The position numbers and the translations under genes were made by a program. From Chitinophagaceae bacterium (GTDB lineage: Bacteria > Bacteroidota > Bacteroidia > Chitinophagales > Chitinophagaceae), in NCBI GenBank assembly GCA_016722465.1, contig JADKJC010000013.1, positions 1,116,001 to 1,180,000 of the forward strand: a stretch of DNA of 64,000 nucleotides, given 5' to 3'. The notes under the pieces are model-generated. The model made no database searches. It was not told the origin of the DNA and saw only the letters and a list, made by a program, of their open reading frames with translations. Of the stretch, positions 1 through 9,441 are shown in pieces (the first letter of the stretch is position 1; every line of letters begins with the position of its first letter).

Positions 1-1540
1 ATTTACTGCCAGGGGTAAAGTATTTAAAATCCACCGAAACTGTTTTTTCTGCAGCTCCTTTGTTTACCAATACTACTCCTTTTTGTCCGCTTGAAAAGGA
101 AGTAGCAATGCTTACAATATCAGTGCTGCCGGCAACAGAAGAAGCAAGCAACCTGTCGCCGGTTGTTTTTTGAAAATAATACATATAATAAAATGCCGGC
201 CTTGGGTTCCATTGCTCCACTCCCGGTTCATCACCGTAATTAAAAAAGCCATGGTCATCCCCATTGTCCCAGCGGTTAGCCAAATCCCATCTCAATGCTG
301 CGCCATAGGTGTTGGCCAGTAATTCACCCAGGGTAAGCACTGAGTGTATACCGGCAATGCTGGACACATTCTGTTTACTGCCCGAGCAAAACATATTCCA
401 CTCAGTCATTGCAATTGGCTTTAGAGTTAAGCCTGCAGCTGCGATGCCGGTTTTTACATAGTTCTTTACTGCCAGGGGAACCGATGCCGCAGAACTGAAA
501 ATAGTAGCCACGGTAGAGTTTTGCTGGTAAGGAGTAAAATAATTATGTACTGCATAATAATCAGCCGCATTTCCGGCTTCTGCAAAATAGCCGCTGTTCC
601 ATGTTTTAATAGTGCTGGTATTCCAGGACTGAGGTTCCGTATCATATAATACGGCGCCAATTTTTATTTCCACCCCAATTGCGGCGGCGGCACTTCGCAT
701 ACTGTCAGCAAACACTTTAAAATGCCTGCCGTATAAAGCACCGGTTACAATTTCGGGCTGCCCGTCCTGGTTAGTAGCGGTATTGATCCGGTAGCCAGCT
801 TCCCAGTCACCAAAACATTCATTGCCCACTTCCCAGTATTTTGTTCTGCCCCTGTCGTAACGTACCCAATCAGCAGCCAGGTGAGCTGCTGCTGCAACCG
901 GGTTGGCACCTGTACCATAACGGGCATAACCATAATTCACTGTAAGTAAACCAATGCTGTTGGTTTGTTGCAGCAGGTTATAATATCCATCGATACTAAA
1001 AGTCCAGCTTTCGTTGTTTTTACCAAACCAGTAGCCTGCAGAAGCTGTTGTGCCATCTGACTTTACCAGGTTAGCAGGTGCATCAGCAGGTGCCGAATTA
1101 TTATTCGCATTAAAGAAAAAAACATCGCTTACACTGCCGGCGGGACCCCGAATTATCCGGGGCTGGTAATTGATTAAGTGATTCATCAGCATTGCCTGGC
1201 TATTTAGCTGACCACACCAAAGATTGGAGTTGTTACCAAAATAATTGGGTGCAATTCTGGTTATCACCTGGCCGGTATTTACAGTAACGGCAACGGTAGC
1301 AGGATTGGCAGTTAGTGGCTGTGCAATGGCTCCTGACGGGCTTGTGAAATTTTTCGAATGCCAGTTATCTATAAAAAAACCTATCGTAGCAGCAGTAGCC
1401 GGATCTGTTGGAATGGTATCTGCAACTGTTGCAGGAGGCACGGGCACTGGTGTTGAGTTTGTTTTTTTACAGGCCATGAAAACAAATAAAATTGCCGTTC
1501 CAGTTATTGCGATGACTTTATGGTTGAGAAAAAATTTCAT
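1..1540 (-). CDS. Clan GH-A glycoside hydrolase lipoprotein (GH51-like), 3' end outside window
   Basis: The reading frame opens at an ATG read leftward from 1540 and stays open for 513 codons to the window edge, so the C-terminus is missing. A hydrophobic leader ends in a lipobox with Cys24 followed by two Lys, indicating a surface or outer-membrane lipoprotein. A Pro/Thr-rich linker follows. The catalytic part has WEVGNE with putative acid/base Glu241 and MTEWN with putative nucleophile Glu380. This pair fits clan GH-A TIM barrels and most resembles alpha-L-arabinofuranosidases of the GH51 type. The gene is last in the visible mannan locus, 223 bp after a TIG lipoprotein. Side-chain removal or cleavage of a mixed mannan is inferred. 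The exact GH family is uncertain; GH39-, GH44- or GH5-like enzymes share the same two motifs. Confidence 0.8.
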   Translation of the reverse strand, partial: MKFFLNHKVIAITGTAILFVFMACKKTNSTPVPVPPATVADTIPTDPATAATIGFFIDNWHSKNFTSPSGAIAQPLTANPATVAVTVNTGQVITRIAPNYFGNNSNLWCGQLNSQAMLMNHLINYQPRIIRGPAGSVSDVFFFNANNNSAPADAPANLVKSDGTTASAGYWFGKNNESWTFSIDGYYNLLQQTNSIGLLTVNYGYARYGTGANPVAAAAHLAADWVRYDRGRTKYWEVGNECFGDWEAGYRINTATNQDGQPEIVTGALYGRHFKVFADSMRSAAAAIGVEIKIGAVLYDTEPQSWNTSTIKTWNSGYFAEAGNAADYYAVHNYFTPYQQNSTVATIFSSAASVPLAVKNYVKTGIAAAGLTLKPIAMTEWNMFCSGSKQNVSSIAGIHSVLTLGELLANTYGAALRWDLANRWDNGDDHGFFNYGDEPGVEQWNPRPAFYYMYYFQKTTGDRLLASSVAGSTDIVSIATSFSSGQKGVVLVNKGAAEKTVSVDFKYFTPGSK

Positions 1541-1763
1541 ACTAACGAATTCAGCTTAAATGAATGTTCTGTTCAATAATACATGTGGCACTATCCAATC
1601 AATATTTTATTCCTGTCATACCTGGCCAATTGAATCACATTTCCGAATGCAGGATCATTCATATCAGTAAGGCCCTTGTTTTTCAAACCAGGTTGGGTCT
1701 GGTCTGTAAACTAAAGGCCTTACTTTTTAAATCAGTCTTTATAAGCTTAACTACCAACGCTCA

Positions 1764-3071
1764 TTAATTCAAGCCCCAATCATCAACATAAATAGTATAA
1801 TCTGCAACTCCGGAAATACCACTGTATTCTTTAATCCATAAATCCGTTAAAGTGGTAGCGCTTGAAATATCAGAAAGAGGAATTGTGAAATCTGTCCAGG
1901 CTCCTTCCACTAAATCAATGGTTTTTCCATCTTGTGAATTAAATCCAATGTTAACACGTTTTCCTGTGGTACCCGGGCCTCCATAAATTGAAATTTTAAG
2001 GGTGGTATAAGCCGCAAGTGAAATTGTTGCTCCGCCGAGCTGGAAAGGAACACCCCACTGGCCGCTGTAATTTATCCTGAGGGATTTTACACCCGTTTTT
2101 ACAGGTGAAGTATTGGATTGATCATAAGCCGGGCTTGCACCTCCCCATCCGCCGCCTATCCAACCATTCCAGTTGGCGGATAACCCTTCATCCCAGATTG
2201 GAAATGCAATGCCTGCAACCAACACCGTTACTGCACTTCCGCTAACGCCTGTTCCGTTTGGTGTTACAATGGTTAAATTGCCGGACAAAGCACCTGCCGG
2301 CACTGTAAAAGTGAGTGTAGAATCATTCAGTACATTAAATACTGTTGAAACTGCACCTAACGTAACAGAGGAAGCGCCATTAAACCGGTAACCCCTGACA
2401 GTTACAACATCCCCGGCCCCTACTGAAGTTGGTGAAAAGGAAGTTACAACCGGTTTTAAATTCACATTAAAAGCAATACTGTCAGAACCATTCAGATTGG
2501 TAAGTGTGATAAACTGATTACCTCCAATGGCATTCCAGGGTATTGTTACTTTCATCTCTGTATTCGTATCAGCAGTAGGTGCAAAAGCTGCATTGATCCC
2601 GGCAAACTTTACACTTCTAACCAATGAAAAATTAATGCCTGCTATTGTCACCACATCCCCGGGCAAACCTGTTGCAGGTGTTACAGAATTTATTTTTGGA
2701 ACAGGAGGTGTAAGCAATACCGTAAACTTATATGCATCATATCCTGCACCATCATTGAGGTAAACCTGGATAAAAGTTTCACCCAATGGCATACTATCCG
2801 GAACAGATACTGTAACGGAGCTGTCTGTATTTGAAGATGGGTTAAAATTAGTAGCCACCCTGGTACCAAACTGCACTCTATTTACATTCTTCAGATTAAC
2901 ACCTTTGATTACTACCGGAGTGTTGGCAGTTGCGCTGCTGGGGAACACAGCACTGATTGTTGGCAACTGCTGCGATGGATTGGTGATCTCTTTCTTACAG
3001 GCTGCAAAGAAAAAAGTAGCGGCCAGTACCGGCAACCCAATCAGTAGTATGTTTTTGATTATTTTATTCAT
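1764..3071 (-). CDS. TIG/IPT-domain glycan-binding surface lipoprotein
   Basis: The preferred start is the ATG at 3071, giving 435 residues. An upstream in-frame start at 3104 would add eleven residues before a normal signal peptide. The leader ends in a lipobox with Cys25 (AACKKE). Three tandem TIG/IPT Ig-like domains follow, each opening with a pattern like 'I-x-x-V-x-P-x-x-G-x-x-G-D-x-V-T-I-x-G', at roughly residues 35-115, 125-205 and 207-290. The C-terminal 140 residues are rich in Trp, Gly and Tyr and look like a carbohydrate-binding beta-sandwich. This architecture matches surface glycan-binding proteins encoded after SusD in polysaccharide loci. Its place after SusD and a second TIG lipoprotein supports mannan capture at the cell surface. 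The ligand is inferred from the neighbouring enzymes. Confidence 0.85.
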   Translation of the reverse strand: MNKIIKNILLIGLPVLAATFFFAACKKEITNPSQQLPTISAVFPSSATANTPVVIKGVNLKNVNRVQFGTRVATNFNPSSNTDSSVTVSVPDSMPLGETFIQVYLNDGAGYDAYKFTVLLTPPVPKINSVTPATGLPGDVVTIAGINFSLVRSVKFAGINAAFAPTADTNTEMKVTIPWNAIGGNQFITLTNLNGSDSIAFNVNLKPVVTSFSPTSVGAGDVVTVRGYRFNGASSVTLGAVSTVFNVLNDSTLTFTVPAGALSGNLTIVTPNGTGVSGSAVTVLVAGIAFPIWDEGLSANWNGWIGGGWGGASPAYDQSNTSPVKTGVKSLRINYSGQWGVPFQLGGATISLAAYTTLKISIYGGPGTTGKRVNIGFNSQDGKTIDLVEGAWTDFTIPLSDISSATTLTDLWIKEYSGISGVADYTIYVDDWGLN

Positions 3072-3160
3072 AATGATTTTTATTTTTACATTTTGACAAT
3101 ACATCCGTTTTCAGCAATATCTAATTTTTTTTAGGGTACAGCTCCCTGGCTTCCGTACTG

Positions 3161-4204
3161 TTATTTTACCAGCATAACATCATCCAGGTACAATATTTCA
3201 TCCTGCACATCCGGGCCTTTCAGCCTCCAGCCAAGTTGATTGAAACCGGTGCCATTTGCCCAAAGGTTTAGCTGGGAAATCGGGATTTTATAATAGGTCC
3301 ATACATTTGCCGGAACCGTTATTTTCTGGCCGGCATTGTTAAAAGGATCGCTGGCTCCGGGGGATTGCTGGCTCCAAACCCACACATCAATATTTACCGT
3401 GCCCCCTTTTATCCAAAATGAAAGATATTTGTAATTATCATTGGTGATATTATTCCAGCCGAAACCCATTTGATGCCAGTTACCCCGCTGGTAATTTTTT
3501 CCGTACGATGCAGTGCCGGTTTTAAAAACCGAGGTGGATATAAAACCTGCATCTCCCCAGGCTGCATCCTGTTCCCCATTCTGGTAAGCGTCATCAAAGA
3601 ATTTGAAATTATTGGCAAGACTTACAAATTCCTCTAAAGTAGTTACAGTACCTGCCTGGTTGGTAATATCCAGGAAAGTACGGTATTTGGTGGTAGCAGG
3701 CATTGTTATAACAAGTGACGTGGCCGTTTTTGAAACAATGCCACACACTTCGCCGGAACCTGTGAATTTCACCTCCAGCACATCATCAAGATTTTTTCCG
3801 GTGATGGTGATGGTTGAACCTTCATTGAAGTTATAATTGTCAACACTGATGATAGTGGGCAAGCCAAGTACTTTAAATGGTACACTATACTGGTAGCCGT
3901 TAGCGTTGGTGAATACAATGTGCTGATCGCCTGGGATGGCATCATCAGGAACCCGAAAAATGATGGCACCGTCTGTATTAAATACAGGATTAAAAGCGGC
4001 AGTAACATTTCCATTGTCAAAAGCAATGGTACGCAGGTCCTTAAGGCCAGAGCCGGTAATTGTAACTACTGATTTACTGGCACCCTGGCCCGGAGATACC
4101 TGGTAAGCCGGGGTAACGACTTCCTTTTTGGTGCAGGAAAAAAAGACAGCGAGTAACATCACAATTATACCTGCAGTGAGTATTGATAATCTATTTTTTT
4201 TCAT
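3161..4204 (-). CDS. TIG/IPT-domain glycan-binding surface lipoprotein
   Basis: This 347-residue protein has a signal peptide with lipobox Cys24 (FFSCTKK), then two TIG/IPT domains at about residues 35-110 and 112-195. A C-terminal domain of about 150 residues contains many aromatic residues (GNWHQMGFGWNN, VDVWVW-like stretch, YYKIP) suited to sugar stacking. It starts 26 bp after the SusD stop and sits 89 bp before a second, three-TIG lipoprotein, so all are probably co-transcribed with susCD. It probably occupies the SusE/SusF or SGBP-B position, holding the polysaccharide near the SusCD transporter. No catalytic motif is visible. It is related in layout to its downstream neighbour but is not a close copy. 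Confidence 0.85.
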   Translation of the reverse strand: MKKNRLSILTAGIIVMLLAVFFSCTKKEVVTPAYQVSPGQGASKSVVTITGSGLKDLRTIAFDNGNVTAAFNPVFNTDGAIIFRVPDDAIPGDQHIVFTNANGYQYSVPFKVLGLPTIISVDNYNFNEGSTITITGKNLDDVLEVKFTGSGEVCGIVSKTATSLVITMPATTKYRTFLDITNQAGTVTTLEEFVSLANNFKFFDDAYQNGEQDAAWGDAGFISTSVFKTGTASYGKNYQRGNWHQMGFGWNNITNDNYKYLSFWIKGGTVNIDVWVWSQQSPGASDPFNNAGQKITVPANVWTYYKIPISQLNLWANGTGFNQLGWRLKGPDVQDEILYLDDVMLVK

Positions 4205-4230
4205 TTTTTAAAATTTATACTATTTTAAAA

Positions 4231-5835
4231 TCAGTGGTTGATTAATAATAAGGAATTGCAGGCTCCAGCAACAAGGGGGTCTATCACCGTTTCTGCCTGC
4301 GGTATTGGCAGGAACAATTGTGATGGAGAACTTAATGTTGCTTTAAAGCTGGTGAGCTGCTTATTAAAATCATACGTACCTCTTTCCTGTGCTTCAATCA
4401 TCGCTTTTGCCTTATCAAAACCCTGGCGTTGAATATCAAACCAGTAATCTCCTTCAAAAGCAAATTCCACTTTGCGTTCATGCAGCATATCGTTCATTGA
4501 AAAAGCTGCTACAGGTGCAAGCCCTGCACGGGTATGAACAGCATTGTATGCTGCTACTGCATCAGCATCGGTTGTGGTACCTGTACCCCCTAATATTGCT
4601 TCTGCATAAATAAGCAGTACATCTGCATAGCGAAGAATATAAGTGCCTATCTGGCTGTGAGAGCTGCTGTTTACCGGCTCACCAGCCCTGTTAGGGCCAA
4701 CCACGTATTTCATAATATTTGATCTTGTACCTGTTCTGATATGGGCATTATCGGTAGTGGTACCGGTGGTATCATATGTAAAGCCATTGGGGAAACTTGC
4801 ATTTTTCCATTCGGGATTATGAAACCCCTGTTCCATAACAGACCACTGGCGACGGTTATCGCCCGGGGTATAACCGGTTACAGGGTCCAGCATATCAATT
4901 GAAGGAACGATGGCAGAGTAACCTGCGCCACTGGTTGGTGCCGGAGCCAGCAAAGGTTGTGGGCCCACACACAACTGGAACCTGTTACCCCCGTTCCAGC
5001 CAAGGGATGTAAGCCATTGCAGAGAGAACAAAGATTCTTTGTTGTTATTGGCTGCAGAAGAAGTAAACATTTTTTTATAATCATCATACAATCCTACAAC
5101 ACCACTGCTGTTAGCATAGTCAATCACTTCTTTGGCCTTTAATTTAGCATTCGTATAATCTTTAAGATAGAGATAGACTTTTGCCATCATTCCTTTTGCA
5201 GAATATTTGGTTGCCCGGCCAGGCTGGTAAGCAACCGCAGGCAAATTGGCTTCGGCAAACTGCAGGTCTTCCAGTGCAAAGCGTAATACATCTTTTTGGA
5301 GATACCGCGGTACCAGGTATTTTCCGGGCTCCGTTAACGCAACAGGATCAGCTACGATAGGTGCATCACCAAAAGTGCGGCCTATGTAGAAATATGCAAA
5401 CCCACGGATAAATCTTGCTTCCGCAATGCCAAGTGTGAGATAAGATGGATCACTTACCTGTGCTTTTTTACTTTCAAATGACTGGATCAATACAGATGAT
5501 TGCCCTGCTGCTTTATAACAGGCTTTCCAGGTAAGGCCAATCAAGCCATCTGTACTTTGAATATTAAAATTGTAAAAGGAATTATACTGGTCGTTACCGG
5601 CAGCTCCGGTAACTGTTCCACCCAACACATCTCCCACAGAGGAGAATGCCTTATCAAACCAATCGCCCCAGGGCTGGTTATACAGCAAGCCTGTAGCACC
5701 ATTTACCTGTTCGGCATTGTTATAATACACATCAAGTGTGGCATTGGAAGTGGAAGGATGTTCCAGGAAAGTTTTTTTGCAGGAAACGGAACCCAAGATT
5801 ATTGTACCTGCAAGAATAATATGTTTGATTTTCAT
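4231..5835 (-). CDS. susD: SusD/RagB-family nutrient-binding outer-membrane lipoprotein
   Basis: This 534-residue protein has the standard SusD layout. A short leader ends in lipobox Cys19 (GSVSCKK), followed by the TPR-like helical N-terminal half (about 55-230) and the C-terminal RagB/SusD half with 'YADVLLIYAEA' and a terminal 'LFLPIPQAE' segment, all hallmarks of the family. It starts 21 bp after the SusC stop, the usual tight susC-susD pairing. SusD forms the lid of the SusC barrel and hands oligosaccharides to it. Specificity for mannan oligosaccharides is inferred from the GH26 and GH130 genes in the same locus. Confidence 0.96.
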   Translation of the reverse strand: MKIKHIILAGTIILGSVSCKKTFLEHPSTSNATLDVYYNNAEQVNGATGLLYNQPWGDWFDKAFSSVGDVLGGTVTGAAGNDQYNSFYNFNIQSTDGLIGLTWKACYKAAGQSSVLIQSFESKKAQVSDPSYLTLGIAEARFIRGFAYFYIGRTFGDAPIVADPVALTEPGKYLVPRYLQKDVLRFALEDLQFAEANLPAVAYQPGRATKYSAKGMMAKVYLYLKDYTNAKLKAKEVIDYANSSGVVGLYDDYKKMFTSSAANNNKESLFSLQWLTSLGWNGGNRFQLCVGPQPLLAPAPTSGAGYSAIVPSIDMLDPVTGYTPGDNRRQWSVMEQGFHNPEWKNASFPNGFTYDTTGTTTDNAHIRTGTRSNIMKYVVGPNRAGEPVNSSSHSQIGTYILRYADVLLIYAEAILGGTGTTTDADAVAAYNAVHTRAGLAPVAAFSMNDMLHERKVEFAFEGDYWFDIQRQGFDKAKAMIEAQERGTYDFNKQLTSFKATLSSPSQLFLPIPQAETVIDPLVAGACNSLLLINH

Positions 5836-5856
5836 GATCAGCTGATTTTTTAAAAT

Positions 5857-8800
5857 TTAGAATTCAATGTTTGCTCCAATGGTGAATGACCTTGGGTTGG
5901 GATAATGGCCATTGTCAATATTTGACAACAGTACATTGCTGTTATAGGCTCCCAGTTCCGGGTCGTACCCTGTATACTTGGTAAAAGTGTGCAGGTTTTG
6001 TACAGAAGCATACAATTTAAAATTGGTCAACTTGGCTTTGGCAATCATTTTTTTAGGCAGATTGTATCCCAGTGAAATATTCTGTATCCTTAAGAAAGAA
6101 CCACTTTCAATAAAACGGTCAGATATCCTGAAATTATTATTGTGCCATTGATTGTATCTTGGTAAAGACCCGTTTGGATTGTCGGCAGTATACCTGTCAA
6201 GTACAGTTTCGAGTTGATTGTTATACTGATTTTTCAAACCTTCTGTCTGGCGGCGTGAATAATTAAAGATCTTGGCGCCATAACTTCCATAGATGAAAAC
6301 AGAGAGGTCTATTCCCTTAAACGTAACTGTATTCGTCATACCATACGTGAATTTTGGATTTGGGTTACCGATTACCGTTACATCTTTGTCATCAATCTTA
6401 TTATCACCATTCAGGTCTTTATAGCGGATATCACCCAGCCATTGTTTATCGGGCTGCACCGGCAATCCCCAATCCGTACCATTGTTCAGGTCTTTCATTT
6501 CACGGAAAATCCCGTCAGTAACAAATCCATAAAATGACCCGACCGGTAAACCTTGCTGAGATAGTGTTACCAAAGGATTGTCTCCATACTCATCAAAGGT
6601 TCCTTTCAAGGTTGCGTCAGGCGTGTTAAGGAAATCAAGTTTGTTTTTATAATGACTGAATACAATGTTTGTTCTCCAGTTAAAATTCATTTTCTGAACA
6701 TTGTAAGTGGTAATGCTGATATCAATACCCTTATTGGTTATCTGACCATTGTTTGCGATGGGTGTTTGTATATCGTTCCAGTTTGTTCCCAGTCCGGAAA
6801 AAGCGCCGAGCTGTGTTGCCAGCAACATCTGCGTAGTAATTTTCTTATATACATCAATTGAAATTTCCACCTTTTTATTTAACACCGTTGCATCTATACC
6901 CACATTGTAAGTTTTAACAGCTTCCCATCCAATTTTAGGATTGGCCACATTTGAGGGAAGGCTACCGGGGCCAAACGGGCCAGTGGTAGGTGCTGCGATA
7001 TTGGAGATATAAACATTATTACCTGATACATTTTGGTTACCAACAGAACCTGCACCAACCCTTAATTTCAGGTAGCTGAGGTTTTTTAAACCTTCAGCAA
7101 AAGATTCATTGGAAATTGTCCATGAAGCAGATACAGCAGGAAATGTACCCCACCTTTTATCAGGTCCAAAACTGGAAGATCCATCACGCCTTACAGAAGC
7201 ACTGATGGCGTATTTATTATTGTACGTGTAGTTTAATCTTGCAAAATAAGATTCCATGCTCCATTTACCATTGCCTGCGCCAATTGTTTCATTGGAGTTA
7301 TTACCGCTTGCGCCTGCGGCGATAGAAGGCAGGTTGAGCTGAAGATTTTCCCTGCTGGCATTGATGTAATCATATTCTGAATACTGTGCCTCATGCCCTA
7401 AAGTTGCGAAAATGGCATGCTTATCAATATTCGTATTGTAATTGAGGTAATTTTTTACAGCATAGTAAATGCTGTTATTGCGTTCTTCTCTTATCTTACT
7501 GATATTAATTACTGCATTTTGCTGGGGATCAGGATTGGCAACAAATGGTTGATATGCTTTATTAACACCGAGATTAAAATCATAGTTTAATTCATTTCTC
7601 AGCGTTAACCCTTTAGTAAATTCCAGTTCGCCGTACAGAGCGCCAAATACTTTTGTACTCACAGCCCTTACATCCCTGAAAGATGCCAGTGCAACAGGAT
7701 TGCTTGGGTTTCCAAACTGGCTGCCGCCGATAATGGTTTGCGTAATAAAATTTCCGTACACATCTTTTACAGGTGCTGCCGGACTATTGTATAAAACGGT
7801 ACTGGTAACTGCATCAAATCCATCAGACAATCCTATCTTTTGATTGCTTCTTGAAAAATTTGCACTGACACCGGCTTTGAACCAGTTTTTTACCTGGTGA
7901 TCGATGTTCATCCTCAATGTGTATCTCCTGAATTTTGTTTCTATCAAGGTACCCAACTGGTCAAAATATCCACCGGAGAAATAATAATTTGTTTTACCCT
8001 GTCCGCCAGAGAAAGCTAACTGGTGACTTTGGATATGCCCGGTCTGGTATATCTCGTCCTGCCAGTCTGTACCAGTACCGAGGATCGCAGGATTCTTGAA
8101 TTCTCCCACCGTATCCTGGTTGCCTCCGGTTACTCCGTTGATATCTGCAATCAATGAATTTTGATACCTTGCAAATTGCTGAAGGTTCATCACTTTCAGT
8201 TTTTTTGGAACCTGCTGCAAAGCATAATACGTATCATCAGTTATTTTCACTTCCCCGGTTTTACCACGCTTCGTATTGATCAACCCGACTCCATTGGCAG
8301 CCCTTGATCCATAGATGGCCTGGGCAGAAGCATCTTTTACAATATCAATAGAAGCTATATCTGCCGGATTCAAGGTAGCCAGCACACTCTGTGATGTCTG
8401 ACCGCTTCCTCCTCCAAGAAAATTTTGCTGCAAACTTGAATTTTGAGCAGCAATCGGCACACCGTCAATTACATAAAGTGGCTCATTACCATTAACAGAA
8501 GTAATTCCACGAACACGTACACTAACACCACCTCCCGGCTGTCCACTATTATTCGTTACCGTTACACCTGCTACTTTTCCCTGCATGGCCTGGTCAATAC
8601 CGGCTACAGGAAGGTTTTTAATATCCTTTTCAGAAATAGACGCTATAGAGGAAGATACATCCGCCCTTCTCCGGGTACCATAACCAACCACTACCACTTC
8701 GCCAAGCCTTGAATCGGCTCCCTTTAAAACCACCGAGATATTCGCCTTGCCTTCAAGAGCAACTTCAACCGGCTTCATGCCCACATAAGTAACCATGATT

Positions 8801-9024
8801 GTACTTTGTGCTGCCGGCAGCTTAATAACAAAATTGCCATTGGCATCCGTGGCAACCGTAGAATTTTTTACATTTTTGATTGAGATGGACGCCCCCTGCA
8901 ATGGGTTGCCCTTTTCATCCTGAACAGAACCGGAAACAAGTTTTGAATTATCCTGGGCATTTGCATAACCGCATCCCAGAACCAGCAGTAGCATGAGTAT
9001 ATAACTCTTTGGAATTTTTAGCAT
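5857..9024 (-). CDS. susC: SusC/RagA-family TonB-dependent outer-membrane transporter
   Basis: The 1055-residue protein has a signal peptide ending near Ala-Asn-Ala-Gln (residues 1-24), a carboxypeptidase-regulatory-like beta domain at about 28-110, the conserved 'GEVVVVGYGTRRR' segment, and a plug domain at about 120-250 with 'VRVRG' and 'PLYVIDGVPI'. The rest is the beta barrel, ending in a C-terminal Phe (IGANIEF), the outer-membrane insertion signal. Length and order are normal for the family. It is followed closely by susD. It imports oligosaccharides into the periplasm using TonB-ExbBD energy. The 417-bp gap upstream suggests that susCD and its followers may have their own promoter, separate from the GH26-to-epimerase group. 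Confidence 0.97.
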   Translation of the reverse strand: MLKIPKSYILMLLLVLGCGYANAQDNSKLVSGSVQDEKGNPLQGASISIKNVKNSTVATDANGNFVIKLPAAQSTIMVTYVGMKPVEVALEGKANISVVLKGADSRLGEVVVVGYGTRRRADVSSSIASISEKDIKNLPVAGIDQAMQGKVAGVTVTNNSGQPGGGVSVRVRGITSVNGNEPLYVIDGVPIAAQNSSLQQNFLGGGSGQTSQSVLATLNPADIASIDIVKDASAQAIYGSRAANGVGLINTKRGKTGEVKITDDTYYALQQVPKKLKVMNLQQFARYQNSLIADINGVTGGNQDTVGEFKNPAILGTGTDWQDEIYQTGHIQSHQLAFSGGQGKTNYYFSGGYFDQLGTLIETKFRRYTLRMNIDHQVKNWFKAGVSANFSRSNQKIGLSDGFDAVTSTVLYNSPAAPVKDVYGNFITQTIIGGSQFGNPSNPVALASFRDVRAVSTKVFGALYGELEFTKGLTLRNELNYDFNLGVNKAYQPFVANPDPQQNAVINISKIREERNNSIYYAVKNYLNYNTNIDKHAIFATLGHEAQYSEYDYINASRENLQLNLPSIAAGASGNNSNETIGAGNGKWSMESYFARLNYTYNNKYAISASVRRDGSSSFGPDKRWGTFPAVSASWTISNESFAEGLKNLSYLKLRVGAGSVGNQNVSGNNVYISNIAAPTTGPFGPGSLPSNVANPKIGWEAVKTYNVGIDATVLNKKVEISIDVYKKITTQMLLATQLGAFSGLGTNWNDIQTPIANNGQITNKGIDISITTYNVQKMNFNWRTNIVFSHYKNKLDFLNTPDATLKGTFDEYGDNPLVTLSQQGLPVGSFYGFVTDGIFREMKDLNNGTDWGLPVQPDKQWLGDIRYKDLNGDNKIDDKDVTVIGNPNPKFTYGMTNTVTFKGIDLSVFIYGSYGAKIFNYSRRQTEGLKNQYNNQLETVLDRYTADNPNGSLPRYNQWHNNNFRISDRFIESGSFLRIQNISLGYNLPKKMIAKAKLTNFKLYASVQNLHTFTKYTGYDPELGAYNSNVLLSNIDNGHYPNPRSFTIGANIEF

Positions 9025-9441
9025 AGCAGTTCGTTTTATTTAGTGATGTAAAATTAAGATTGAGGCGATGTTATATTGTAGTACTTTTTTATCACTTATT
9101 AGCACCAAAATGACAATTATTTTAATTTGACCAAACAGGAATTAATATAGGACGGCTAAATATCTGCAAAAAAGACATTTAAGTAAAACCCAATAATATA
9201 TACTATTTTATCTCTTTTGTATAAAAAAACACATAGCAACAGTTGGTTGCAATAGCAGAGAATCAGTGTTGATATAGCAGCGGCCTGGCGATTTTCAGCT
9301 GAAGTTTTCTAACTTACACCTGGTGCAAACTGCTTATTTTTTTGAGTAGGAATAAAAAAGTATTGCTCAATCAGACAGGTGAAAAAAACCTTTAGCTGCT
9401 TCGTTAAAAAATATTAAACCATTAAGGCCCCGGCGTGGATA
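9025..9441. other. Intergenic region upstream of susC; possible operator
   Basis: No gene is visible in these 417 AT-rich bases. This is the only large gap inside the minus-strand mannan locus and is the natural place for a susC promoter. A small inverted repeat, GCAAC-N5-GTTGC, lies at 9236-9250 and could be an operator. I did not find a perfect Bacteroidota -7 element (TAnnTTTG read on the minus strand), so the promoter position is unresolved. Confidence 0.4.
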
